Source: Prorocentrum cordatum (lineage: Eukaryota > Sar > Dinophyceae > Prorocentrales > Prorocentraceae). Taken from it: a stretch of DNA of 64,000 nucleotides. Position numbers and translations under genes: made by a program. Location of the stretch: assembly GCA_963575745.1 (NCBI GenBank), contig CAUYUJ010014354.1:348750-412749 (forward strand), read 5' to 3'. Positions within the stretch are counted from its first letter, which is position 1; every line of letters starts with the position of its first letter. The notes below the pieces were generated by a model that saw nothing but the letters and a program-made list of their open reading frames with translations, made no database searches and was not told where the DNA came from. Positions 19,340 to 32,299 of the stretch are shown one piece after another.

Positions 19340-20410
19340 GGACTCAGACTAGCTCTCGCTGTCCCTGGGTGGTGCGATTTGCGGAACTGTCGCCGGTATG
19401 AAGGTCGTTTAAGGGGGCTAGCACAGTGACGCCATACGTGGATTAAGGTTCGACCTCGCTATCCCTGGGGGTCTGCGATGTGCGAAACTGTCGTCGTTTT
19501 CGGGGCCTGCTGGGGGAGGATGGCACAGCGACGCCATACGCGAACCCACACTAGACTTCGCCATCCCTGGGGGGCTGCGATGTGCGAGACTATCATCATT
19601 TTCAAAGGCATCCCTGGGGAACGCGACATAGCGAGGCCTGACCCTGAGTCAAACCAAACTTCGCCATCCCTGGACGAGAAGGCTACAATCTGCGACCCTG
19701 TTGCAAGTATTGAAGCCTCTTGGAAAGGCAACACATTGGGCCGACCCAAATCCCGATTCAACTTTTCATCCCCAGAAAGGGGGGTTGCAATGTGCGACGC
19801 TGTCGCCACATTCGGGGCCTGCTGGGGGGAATCAAAAAGTGACGTCATATGCGGACTAAGATTCGATTTCGCTATCCTTGGGTGTCTGCGAAATGCGGCA
19901 CGGTCTCCACGCTCGAGGGCGACAGGGGGCTCCAGCGCAGCGGTGTTTTACCGAAATCTAGAATAAACCTCGCCGTTATTGGGGGGTTGCGGCGTGCGAA
20001 ACGGTGGCCGCTTTCGAGGGTTGCTGGGGGGTCCAACCGCGCGACGTCTTACGCAGGCTCCGACTAAACCTCACCCTCCCTGTGGAATTGCGATTTGCAT
20101 AACTGTCGGCATTTTCGAAGCCTGCTGTGGGGGCAAACGAAATGACGTTCTACGCAAACGCATACGAAACCCCACCATCCCTGTGGAGCTGGAGCCTGCG
20201 GGATTGTCGCCGCTTTCGGGCCTGCTGGGGGGTGCAGCACAGTGACGTCACACGCAGACTCAGAGAAACCCTGACCATCCCAGTGGGGCTGCGATGTGCG
20301 AAACGGCCGCCACTTTCGAAGTCTGCTTGGGCAGATCGAAGTCATACGCAGACTCAGACTCGACGTCACCATCCACTTGGGGCTGCGATCTGTGAATCTG
20401 CCGCTACGTC
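19340..20410. repeat. ~102-bp tandem array, about 11 units
   Basis: Unit marks (CCATCCCTGGGG, GCTGCGATGTGCGAAAC, TTTCGGGGCCTGCTGGGGG, GACGTCATACGC) recur near 19,362, 19,462, 19,564, 19,666, 19,769, 19,874, 19,978, 20,076, 20,178, 20,278 and 20,370. Spacing is 92-105 bp. Confidence 0.92.
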
Positions 20411-20429
20411 CGAAAGTCGCCCTCTGCTG

Positions 20430-20675
20430 TTTCGTTGGTTGTTCGGTTCTCCGTTCGCCGTCTCCTCCCAGTTCCCGCTTTCTTCCACGTCGATCGTAGC
20501 CTCCATCGAGCCAATGTCAATCGGTCGATGTCCTGCGAGTCGCGCAGCTTGCGGCCCTGCCAGGTAACGCTGGCAGGACGTGTACATCCTTGCCAGGCGA
20601 CCGTTTCCTTTGAAACGTGCCCAACTATGCGAGCAACGCAAACGCAAAAGTTGGGCTCATCGTCGGGGTAAGTTG
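20430..20675 (+). other. Unique sequence ending in a strong donor-like site
   Basis: The only non-repeat stretch between the 102-bp array and the next class L block. A plus-strand frame runs to GGGGTAAGT at about 20,667-20,675, a good 5' splice consensus. No family recognised, so I do not call a gene. Confidence 0.3.
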
Positions 20676-20689
20676 ACCATGGAACCGAA

Positions 20690-20820
20690 GAGGCCTCCCA
20701 GACCCTTCCAAAGGCCCAAGGAGGGCCGCACACAACCCCAAAAAAAAACCCAAGAGGGCCCGACGAATGCCCCAAGAAACCCGACGGGGACCCCAAGAGG
20801 GCCGATTATTAGTCCCTGAA
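20690..20820 (-). repeat. Class L repeat, inverted
   Basis: AGGCCTCCCAGACCC and CCCAAGAGGGCCC, the complement of the class L consensus. Confidence 0.7.
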
Positions 20821-20874
20821 AAACCTGTCGCAACAACATGTTTCCAAAGCCCGGCTTCCCGCACTCCATGTCAT

Positions 20875-21075
20875 CTTCGGGTCCTTGTTCCTTGTCCTTT
20901 CTTGCTTCCTCCCTCCTTTTCCTCATCTTCCTCATGCCGCACTCCTCCGCATCCTCCTCTTCCTCTTCATCGTCCTCCTTCTGCGCGATTCCTCCTGCTA
21001 TTCCTCCTGTTCCTCTTCCTCTCCCTCCTTCCTCCTCCTCCCCCTCCCCCTCCCCGTCCTCCTGTTGCTCCTCCT
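20875..21075. repeat. CCT/TCC-rich low-complexity tract
   Basis: Polypyrimidine sequence built of TCCTCCT and CTTCC steps. Confidence 0.85.
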
Positions 21076-21079
21076 AAAC

Positions 21080-22375
21080 CAAAGATGGACCCTGGAGGTC
21101 GAGCATGGTTCGAGATAGCCTCCACGAGGCGCCAAGAGAGCCTCCAACTGTGTCTGGAAGGGCTGGCGGGGACACTTTTTGATCGCGAGCGACGCGGAGC
21201 CAACCGCGCGCCCTCAGGAAAGTCGCGTGAGTAGCGCAGGCTGGTGTCACAGGCGGCACGCAAGAACAATTGTTACAACGGTGGCGAGAACTACGCAACG
21301 GGAGTGGAGAACAAACGAGAGACACAAGAGAGAGCGAGGCGACGAGAAAGCGCGAGGCGACGACAGCGGGGGGAGAGACAACACCGGAAACCAGAGAGCT
21401 AAGCCGCAGCGCGGGCTCATACTAAGTAGCACACGGCCGCACCTTGCCGAACAGCATGTACTTGCCGTAACTCTCGACATGATGCCCAACCGACCCACTC
21501 GGATGCGGTGCCGCAAGCGGCGAGGACACAACGGAGTGGAACTCCGGCAGCGGGAGCGTTGAGCACTAGCGTATGGCCCATGCAGCCGGCAATCCATCAG
21601 GCCTCCTCCAGGGCAAGCGCGGCGGGAATGCAGAGGTCCTCACCTCTTTCGAAAGCGGGAAGGGGGGGGGGGGGGGGCGACCGAGAGAGGCAGCAGCCGG
21701 CTGGGAAGCGGGGGGCGTCGTCGACAGCAACCGGAAAAATATGGGTGTTTCATGGAAGGTTGCCTGGCGTTCGCCACCCAGGCCTGCAGGTGTTCGGCTC
21801 GCCCAAAAGCATGGCAACAAAAGGGGCTCACGGCCACCAGGGCCTGGAGGCAAAACACTGGTGCGTCTGGGCTTCTCCCTGCCCCGAAGACCGAGGCCCC
21901 GCCACTGGACCACGGGGGGACCCCCTCCTCCGTCCGCCCGCTGCTGCTGAAGAGGGGGTGGCGGAGGCTGAGGGGGACGAGGGCGGCCAGGAGGCTAAGG
22001 ATGACGGCTTTCAGCTCGGGTCCAGCCAGCAGTGGAGAACCCAAGACCACTCGACTTTGAAAGTGGGGGTGCCTGGAGGGGACAAGCTCCTTGTCTGCAC
22101 GACATACGACAGATAGGCCACCAGCACCAAGCGGAGAGCCCCGTCAGGTTCATGTGGGATCGGCCTACACGGTCAGGAAACCACTGCGAGCGTGTGGCAT
22201 CCTTCACGTGCGGGGCATCCCGCTCGGCGAGCCTCGCCGCCTCCCTCCCCCTGCCTCTGACCTCCCTCCTCGACTCTCCGTTCGCTGTCCTTCCCCCCAA
22301 ACCTCTTCCCTGTCCCCATCCTTCTGTGGCAACTTATGGGAACCTCCCATACCATCTTGTCCGGCTGGCTCTTAC
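21080..22375. other. No gene supported
   Basis: Mixed GC-rich sequence with a 13-bp G run near 21,665. Overlapping 100-200-codon frames occur on both strands, Pro/Arg/Gly-rich and without recognisable motifs. The plus-strand frame at 21,508-22,116 is the longest, but I cannot support it. Confidence 0.45.
22262..22330. repeat. Pyrimidine-rich segment repeated at 22,560-22,620
   Basis: CTCTCCGTTCGCTGTCC, CTCTTCCC and GTCCCCATCC here; CTCTCTGTCCTCCCC, CTCTTCCC and GTCCCCATCC in the second copy. Confidence 0.45.
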
Positions 22376-22377
22376 GA

Positions 22378-22480
22378 TTCGACGCTTAGCCGCTCATCGA
22401 CGCTAGCCGACGCAAAATCGACGCTGATCGACGCCGCCAAGCAACGCTCACCGACGCTAAATCGGCCGTAGCTCATCGAC
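22378..22480. repeat. Short GACGCT/GATCGACGC repeats
   Basis: CATCGACGCTAGCCGACGC, AATCGACGCTGATCGACGCC and CACCGACGCTAAATCG, an irregular 8-18-bp repeat. Confidence 0.6.
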
Positions 22481-23003
22481 TACCAGAAACGGATCGCCGC
22501 GAATGTACTCGACATAAGGACTTGGGACGGCACAACAGGCTCCCATGATTTGCTACCGAATACACCCCCTCTCTCTGTCCTCCCCCGCGCACCTCTTCCC
22601 AGTCCCCATCCCCCATTTTCTCGGGCGCACGCCAACATGGATTAAGGGTCATTGCATCTGGCGCGTGGCGGCCAGATCCACGACTCGGGGACATACCCTC
22701 AAAATAATAAAACCAATGCCGCTTGGCTCGACAATGGATCGCGCCGACTCTGTACGGAAACGGGACCCGTCGCTAATCCACGCACCTTGATCGATGCTTG
22801 AATGTCATCGAATCCCCCTTGTCACCTTCTCCGTTCACGTCCCCGTCCCCCCTCAGCCTGGGCATCGGTCTCTTCCTCCACATCCGCCATCTCATGGACA
22901 CCCTGCTCCTCGTCCTCATAATCCACCCCCCTTCTCCATCCTTCTCCTCGCCATCACCAATCCAATAGCCACGTCTGTCTGAAAATGTCTCCACTTCGGT
23001 ATC

Positions 23004-23198
23004 TCATGCATCCCGGAATGAATTACGAGCACTGGATGCCAAACCCTCCATCTGCAACTGGGTATGAAAGTTCTCGATCTCGTCTGGATCCGTGGGGTAT
23101 TCCTCGTAGATCTGATCCTGCCAGCCCAACAACATAGCCAGCAAAAAGAGGATGAATATGATTAGAAGGACGGGGTGGGCCGCTATTACCTCACAACC
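23004..23198 (-). CDS. C-terminal exon of a membrane protein
   Basis: After an acceptor-like CTAG at 23,199-23,202 the minus strand is open for 64 codons to TGA at 23,004-23,006. It encodes one clear membrane helix (HPVLLIIFILFLLAMLLGW) followed by an acidic tail (QDQIYEEYPTDPDEIENF). Composition and codon choice are unlike the adjacent repeats. The arrangement resembles the first helix of RND/Patched-type proteins, but that is only a guess. An internal GTAATTC at about 23,024 could act as a donor, in which case the stop is intronic. No upstream exon identified. Confidence 0.45.
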   Translation of the reverse strand, partial: GCEVIAAHPVLLIIFILFLLAMLLGWQDQIYEEYPTDPDEIENFHTQLQMEGLASSARNSFRDA

Positions 23199-23209
23199 CT
23201 AGACGAAGG

Positions 23210-23720
23210 GTGAGCAACTCCTGCACAAGCGCACGCCAGCTAGGATTGCCAGCACCCGTTGATATACGAAGATGCTGAGTAGGATCGTGTGTGGGTGACA
23301 ACTGGGCGGACTGATATGCACGACGATATGGGCAGGAGAAAGGAGCACGAGTAGCACATCGATCTAAGCCAGCATGACGTGGATTGAAGCAAGCGCAAAC
23401 TCAAGAAAGCAGCCCAGATCCTCCAGAATCTGGGCAGTGCATACATGTGATATTGAGCCCAGATGGCACTTGAACTCCCTTCAAACGCAACCATGAACGA
23501 GCAATGAACTGGACTGCAGAGGCGGGCAACACCCCAAACATGCACAAGTGCCTTGACCACCATCATGCACAAATACTTGACGTGACGGCCTGTGACCGTC
23601 CGGCCAGTCGGGAAAGACTCTTTCGGCGATCTCGCCTTCGGCGACTTCGGCGACTTCGCCTCCGCATTCATACGAGCTAAAAGCATGCAGTTGCGACGTC
23701 AACAACGACGCTGAGGAGAT
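23210..23720. other. Unassigned sequence
   Basis: A minus-strand frame (23,240-23,686) has a basic, Ser-Pro-Lys-rich start from GCCGAAG-type short repeats and then hydrophobic text. I cannot tell whether it is coding or part of the gene at 23,004-23,198. Confidence 0.3.
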
Positions 23721-23727
23721 GGATATA

Positions 23728-23826
23728 CAAACAGCAAGAGAGAGAGAGAGAGAAAGAGGGGGAGAGAGAGAGAGAGAAAGAGGGGGAGAGAGAGAGAGAC
23801 AGAGAGAGAAAGAGAGAAACAACAAA
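23728..23826. repeat. GA microsatellite
   Basis: AGAGAG runs interrupted by AAAGAGGGGG at about 30-bp intervals. Confidence 0.95.
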
Positions 23827-24323
23827 CAAAGACGCGATGGCCAACCCATACAAAGGGATGTGGATTTGTGGCGGGAGAAAGAGGGGGGACGCAGTATACA
23901 ACAACAAGTACCATAACTTCAGCCGCATCCCACACATAGACAAAAACGGCGACAGGAAAAGGGGTGAGGACGATGAGAAGGAAGAAGAGAAACGAACTGG
24001 GCCAGACCTGATATCAATGATCGGCTGGTACATCCAATGCTGCCTACTGTCGGCGCCAGCCGGCGAGGATAAATGCTGGAGGTCGGTGATTCGGTGATGT
24101 GGAAAAGCACTGCGCAAATTGCCTTGGGTTGTTGTTCGTTCCCGTGCCTCGCGCCGCGCGGCACGCGCGCACAGACCCGTTCGAAAACGACGCGCGTGCG
24201 GCGCTCCCGAAGACAGCCACGCAGCCCGTGTGGCCCGCGGAACCCACGATCGGCTGCACGCGAGAGTGACCTTATAGAGGCCCCTTAGATGGGGTCTGGA
24301 TCGGTGGGATCGGAGGATCGCAA

Positions 24324-24575
24324 ATGCACCGCCGATGCATCGACGATGACACGGGGTCGTCGGCGAAACGGCGAAGACAGGGCTCCACACCGAACCATTC
24401 CCCGACCCCATCTACAAAGCGTAGATCATTTGGCAAGAGTGATCCTCTGACGCACGGCCACAAGGGGCCGCGGGGGATGCACAATCCGCACAACAAAGCG
24501 CGCCAGCCAGTGCTGATGGAGCCCCGTGGGCCCGCACCAACATTCACCCTGGCGAAAGGTCACTCTTACGCGTAG
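24324..24575 (+). CDS. Small basic ORF, hypothetical
   Basis: 83 codons from ATG, containing DDDTGSSAKRRRQG and STKRRSFGKSDPLTHGHKG. It is polar and nuclear-localisation-like. It starts in a CGCCGATGCATCGACGATG palindromic segment similar to 54,905-55,025, so the 5' end may be repeat. No family recognised. Confidence 0.28.
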   Translation: MHRRCIDDDTGSSAKRRRQGSTPNHSPTPSTKRRSFGKSDPLTHGHKGPRGMHNPHNKARQPVLMEPRGPAPTFTLAKGHSYA

Positions 24576-24579
24576 CCTA

Positions 24580-26880
<2,301 letters not shown>

Positions 26881-26884
26881 ACTG

Positions 26885-27565
26885 GAAGAGTGCCATCATA
26901 AGCACGACACATCAGTCTTGGCGTACATCGTGCACACAACGACGACGGCCCAAGAAGCTGACCTACTCGTGTGATGTCCCTCTCTCGACTGCTCTCAAGG
27001 AAACTGGAGGCAACAACTCAGCCCACCAAAGGGTTTCAAACCCGACGGGCAGGCACCCCCGCAACTTACCGGATCGGCTTTCCAAGGGGGGGTCAAAACC
27101 GAAGGGCCGGCATGTCCCAAATCTGTTGGCTCGGAGCACCGGTCCCGCGCCCCAAATAGCCTCAACCTTCCCATCTTGTTGAGACCCACGCCCACGCCTC
27201 CAGAACGCCGACCTCCACAAAGAAAGGCAATATCCCATGCTGCAGCGGATGGAGGTGCAGCAGAGCAACAGACAAAACCAAGGCGGTGGCCGACGCAGAC
27301 GGACGCTCCAAGGACCGAGAGGGCCAGCAAGAACACACAACCCCGCGGACCTTGCGCGAGCACAAGACGGAAACACGCTCTAGACGTTTCGAGCTGCCCG
27401 CACAGGCCTACCTACAACGCGTTGGTAGAAGGAGGCCGAATGGCGGGTTGCACAACGCAACTCCAGCGCGCACTCAAAAGCCCAGTCCCAGACATACTGG
27501 TTGGGAGAAAACGCGCGACGCTACAGGCCGACGCTTCCCCTGAACGACCCACGGGGCGGCCCGAG
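26885..27565. other. No gene supported
   Basis: Overlapping frames on both strands without motifs. It may contain a third, very diverged copy of the duplication that follows (CGGTGGCCGACGCAGAC near 27,285). Confidence 0.4.
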
Positions 27566-28400
27566 CAAAAACGAACCGACAAAACGGCAGCGCTGCCGAC
27601 GCAGAACATTGCGAAACGGGCCCATCGGGATTGCGCGCCTTCCCCCTGGGGCGGGGTGCCTGATGCGCGCGCAGGCAACAACGCAGCGCGCGCACGCGTG
27701 CACGCACGAACAATCACATGGCCACGCCAGGACGACGAGGCAAAGCCACCCCTGGTGCAGAGAACGCCAGGACGGCGCAAGGCCTCGCCCTTGGCGCGGG
27801 CCAAACTAGCAACAGAAGGTGCCAGGGTCGCCCGGGGCCGACTCCATACGAAACCTGAAATCCCGTCCCGCCCCCCCAGGCTAGGGGCCAAAGTCCCTCG
27901 GCAGGGGCCCGACCCCGACCCGAGCATCTTGATGCCAGAGACTGAAACTTGAAGATTGGGTCCACTACGCCATAAAACCAACCAGCAGCTGCAGGCCGAC
28001 CCCCCCGAGGACAAAACGGGAGGCGCGGGCAAACGCGCCGACGTAAACGGCAGCATGCCGCCGACGCAGAACACGGCGAAAACCACGCCGGAGCGCACGC
28101 CTTCCCCCAGTGGCGGGGCGCCTGGCGCGCGAGCAAACAAACGCGAGCGCGCGCTTGCGCGCGCGCGAAAACAAACGCACGGCGACGCCAGGACGACGGG
28201 GCGAAGCCACCCCTCGTGTAAGGAACGCCAGGACGGCGCGAAACCTCGCCCCCGGTGCTGGCGTGACATAGCAACAGAGGTGCAAGGGTCGGCCTGAGCC
28301 GCATCAATCAGGACCTGAGCCACATCTCGCCCCGCAAGGCTAGGGGCCGAAGGCCCTCGGCGGGAGCGCGATCCCCGCCAAGGCATCTCGCTGAACATGC
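27565..28400. repeat. ~440-bp diverged tandem duplication
   Basis: CTGCCGACGCAGAACA, GCGCCTTCCCC, GACGCCAGGACGACG, GCCACCCCT, GAACGCCAGGACGGCGC and AGGCTAGGGGCC recur in order, beginning at about 27,590 and 28,050. The minus-strand 388-codon frame spans both copies and is probably a by-product. GCCGACGCAGAA recurs at 30,608. Confidence 0.75.
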
Positions 28401-28759
28401 CGCGCAAGACGCGCCGAGCAACGCCAGGCGGAGGCCCCATCAAGTTGTCCCACCCTACCCCCGCGGCCTGACCAAACGGGAGCTCGCGGCGTGCGGGGTC
28501 GGAGGGCGCCTTCGACGGAGAGGCCTCAGAACCTTGGCTGTCTGGCCGAAAAGACGATCTGTCATCGCCGACGCTCAAGAAATAGTCTGAATCGCTCTGA
28601 CTGCGCGCGCGGATAGCGGGAATTAAAATGGCACTCTCTTCGCCCTCCCGCAGGCGGGCCGAGACGCGAGCAAGCTGCTGACCTCGCAGGGGAAAGGCGC
28701 GAGGGCACGCGCGCTCGACGACGCCGGCGCACCACCAGGCGCATCAAACAGATAACCGT

Positions 28760-29740
28760 TGAATCATTCCATCAGTGAGCAGGCATCTACAGAGACATTA
28801 AGCTTTTGCCTGCTATAGTGGGCGCGTCTGCCGCTGCAGAAGCCCCCCCCCCCCTCCCCCCGCATTAAAAATAATGGGCAGCGCGGCCGGGATGGGGGGG
28901 CGCATCTAGCCCCGGGGCCTCTGACCAAGTCCCTGTGGAATGACATTTCCGGAGTGTGCTAATGAAGAGCACCGAACTGCCACTGCGATCAAACGCTACG
29001 GTCTCGCGTCCAAGGGCGCCCAGAACAGAGGCGCGCAGCTCGGAATTCCTCGGGCAACGACCAGGGGGAGGCAATGAGGTCCCACGAGAACCCCTCAAGC
29101 ACACTTCGCACCGCCAGACGCCAGCCCATCGTGGCCATTGATGCCCAACAGAAGGCGAATCATTGACTGGCTCGTCAAACCGCCGGACATGAATGAGATC
29201 GACAGAAAGGCCACTGAAAAGGAACGGAGGCAGCTACTTTCAACGCGACTCTTGCTCGCCCCACAAACTCGTCGACATCACCAAACAACTCGCGAGACCG
29301 GGGGCGGGGGTGCGCTGTTAGCTTGGCGCCAACGTCGGCAAGGCGACTGCCGATCCGGAGCCGCCGCTCCCGAGAATATGTCCCGGGCTCGTCAACGTAG
29401 AAATAGGGCGCTACATTGCTGCTCCTAGCGACGCCCCGCTGCTGGGCATGGCATTGAAGGGGCGGGGAATGCTGCTCAGCTTTGGAACGCTCAGCGGCCT
29501 TAACCACGTTACTACGGCCCGAGCAAACATAAGAAATACCAGGGCCCCTCGAGATCGCATTGGGCCACGCGAAGGCCGGAATCCCAGCGCCCCGAGGGGC
29601 CCAGGGGCAAGGGCCACTAGACTGAGGAAGCCCGCCCGGGGGGGGCTCACCGCGCAGACCGAGCACGCAGCCCTAGATAACTCGCGGACGGCGTGCCTGA
29701 AGCAAGACGCGTCAACGAACGGGTCGCCCCGAACACCCGC
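28760..29740. other. No gene supported; probable decayed retroelement flank
   Basis: Minus-strand frames continue from the reverse-transcriptase remnant but show no domain I can name. Confidence 0.35.
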
Positions 29741-29742
29741 AC

Positions 29743-30168
29743 CTAAAAGCTTATCACCAGGAGATGCACAAGTCTTCGTTGTGCCACATGGACAGGGCCA
29801 TCGCCGAACTCGCTGACAGGCTCCGGGAAGGCGTCGGCGGGATGCCGAGAGGCTCCAGAAACGAACGCAGACGCAGCGCATCGATCGCCAGACGCCGCAG
29901 CAAACAGGGCGGCATCTATGAGTTCGGGAAAAATCGCTTCTGAACGACTGGCCACGACAAACGGGTGAAGACATCCCCGCAGCCCGTGGAAGATCGCGTC
30001 GCGTTGCCCACATAATGGACAGTCGGTGGGGCACGCAGTAGCCGCGCCCAACTGCGCGACCCCCCGAGGAAAAAGGCTTCCGCGGAGAACGCCCGAATCC
30101 GTGCTTTTTGGGGGTGGGTGCATCGCCTGGGCCGAGTAGAGATGCACTCTTCGACGATGCCATCGCAA
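29743..30168 (-). pseudogene. Retroelement C-terminal zinc-knuckle-like segment
   Basis: The minus-strand frame contains CPTDCPLCGQRDAIFHGLRGC, a C-x2-C-x6-H-x4-C arrangement like the one after the reverse-transcriptase domain of many non-LTR elements. It lies ~600 bp downstream (minus direction) of the RT remnant, in another frame. Decayed. Confidence 0.5.
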
Positions 30169-30302
30169 ATTCCATGGAGGATCCCGCGCGTTTCCCCAGA
30201 CCCACTTTCGAGCATCCCCAGGCGCCCTTCCCGCGCGAGGGCCACAACAAGCGAGGGGGGGGGGAACAAGCCCCAGGGGATCAACTGGCCAAACTCATCT
30301 CA

Positions 30303-31200
30303 TTAAGTCACGAAGTCGACCATCTGCCAACCATCCCTCGCCAGCGACACGCGCAAAGCCGAGGCGGGCCCGGCCGTGCGTCGCCGCGAGCAGCTGGGGC
30401 CCGAGAAAACGACTCGCCAGGCTCTGCGCAGCGCGGGCAGATCGAGAGCCCACCTATAAGTGTCAGTTTGGCATGTCCAAATCACCTTACTCCAGCTGGC
30501 GACGGGCGCCGCGGCCGCCCCCCAGGCGGGGTCGCCGCCCAGGGCGGCGGCAGCAATGAGAGACCTCAGTTGGCCGAGCGGTCGCGCGGCCAGAAACAAA
30601 AAACCGCCGACGCAGAAGACCAATGCCGTTGTCGCTGGCCCCCGATACCTCCGATGCGCATGACGCATGCGGCCCCCGCCAGGGGGCCCGCAGGACAAAA
30701 CCTTCAGGGTGGCGGCTCTCTTGGCGACCTCAGACTGTCTGTCTGACCAAGTCTTTGCGCGGCGCGAGCCGACTTCGCCAGGCGGCTCTTCATCTTGGCC
30801 GAACGGACAGCGCGGACTGCACGTCCAACGCGGAGCTGAGCTCGCCGCCGAGATGCTCCAGAGCCCGAGAAAACTCAGATCCCGCATGCTTGGAACTGCA
30901 CACGAGGGCCGTTATATCTAAAACGAGACGGCATCCTAAGGGGCCCCGGACAACGCAACCCAAACCAGCTCCTTCAACGGTGTCACTAATCACTTTAACG
31001 GCAGGCCCAGTCGACGACAACCCTCGGTCGTCGATGCGCACGTCGAGGTCCATCCGCGGGGGGGGGAGTCACACGCGAGATCTCGTGCCCATCAACGCAG
31101 AAAATCCAAAACAGCGCGGCGGCCATCGAGCTGCCAGCAACAATCCTGGATTAAAGTGCCAATCGCGCTCCGAGCGCTGCCGTTGACGGTCTGAACCTTG
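30303..31200 (-). pseudogene. Decayed non-LTR reverse transcriptase
   Basis: The frame 31,053-30,790 reads LDVRIDDRGLSS, then LGCRLVLDITALVCSSKHAG and FSRALEHLGGEL. I read RIDD as the xDD box of RT motif C, and the rest as the following helical and LGC/SSK segments typical of these proteins. A preceding minus-strand piece (TLIQDCCWQL ... AVLDFLR, 31,150-31,093) and a following piece (FCVGGFLFLAARPLG, 30,640-30,590) are in other frames. No intact ORF remains. Confidence 0.5.
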
Positions 31201-31686
31201 AGCGCCACAACTTCGTGCTTCTGCGCCCCAGAACCCAGGTCGACACCGCTATGCTGGGCAACCAGCGCGGCAACAAGAAGAAAAGCCACCGCAGCGGTGC
31301 GATAAGGGGGTTCTTTGGCCAAGGGCATCACAGGATACCACAATGACGGCTGGGCAAAATTGACTGAAGACTCCTGCTTAAAAAATCGCACAGCACGGGC
31401 ACGCAGTCGGTCGACCGACCGAAACCGCAACGACACGAGCTCGCAGGGGGGCCAACCGATAGGGCGGACTCTCTGCTGGAGCAGATCAAGAGGCTGCGCA
31501 ACTAGCAGCGGGGGGCCACGCTTGCGCCATAGACTGACTGTGGCTGTCTCAGCACTAGCCCTAGACAACAGCCAAAACTTAGATACAGTTGAATCTTCAC
31601 CCCGCTGGAGGAAAGCATCCCTGAAGCCCGATAGGCCATCGCCCCGGGCGTGGACATCCCGAGGGTGGCCGCCAAACGCGAGAGAC

Positions 31687-32291
31687 TTACACGGCATCCT
31701 CCAAGGGGGGCTGCTTCAGAAACGGGCGCCTGAGCATGGGCACGCTGCTTGGCTGCAATGCGGTGAGCCGAGCGCGGGCGTCCTCAACGGCCTGTGGGCC
31801 GGGCGCTGCATCGGCGTCCGCGTCGATATTGAACACGTCGCCGAACTAGATGTCGAAGAACTTATCGGGCTTGGCTCGGTCGAGCAGCACATCCGCAGGA
31901 AGCGCGGGGACAAGTCCAGGCTCCTCAGGAAGACCCTCGGCGAGTTGGCGCGCCAGCTTGTCATGCTCACTTGCGGCCTCGCTCGCTGCGATGCTCCACC
32001 GCGACCTTCTGCTGGGCCGCCAACTGGGACTCATGGGACTCGTACCGCGTGCAAGCCTCCTGCAGCCTGCCCTCGAGATGACGAGTGCGTCCATGAGCCT
32101 TATGGAGCCGTACTTGCAAACTCTCTGGGACCGCCTTGCGCTGGAAGTGCCTAAGCCGCCACGCGGTGAGCAACTGCACTCTGCTTGCCACCGCACTTGT
32201 CGCATAGCTCGTCAAGTTGAGTATAGTCGGCTGCGCTGAGAGGTGGGTCACCAGGCTGGGAGGCAGCGCCCTCGCCCCCCACCTTCGACAT
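31687..32291 (-). pseudogene. Broken coiled-coil ORF, possibly retroelement ORF1
   Basis: Starts at ATG 32,291 (MSKVGGEGAASQPGDPPL), shifts frame near 32,170 to a helical stretch (RTRHLEGRLQEACTRYESHE), and shifts again near 31,985 to EHDKLARQLAEGLPEEPGLV and DRAKPDKFFDI. After an in-frame TAG it continues FGDVFNIDADADA and ends LEDAV at a GTGTAAGT sequence. It lies directly 5' of the RT remnant on the same strand, hence the ORF1 suggestion. Confidence 0.4.
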
Positions 32292-32299
32292 GCCCAGCG

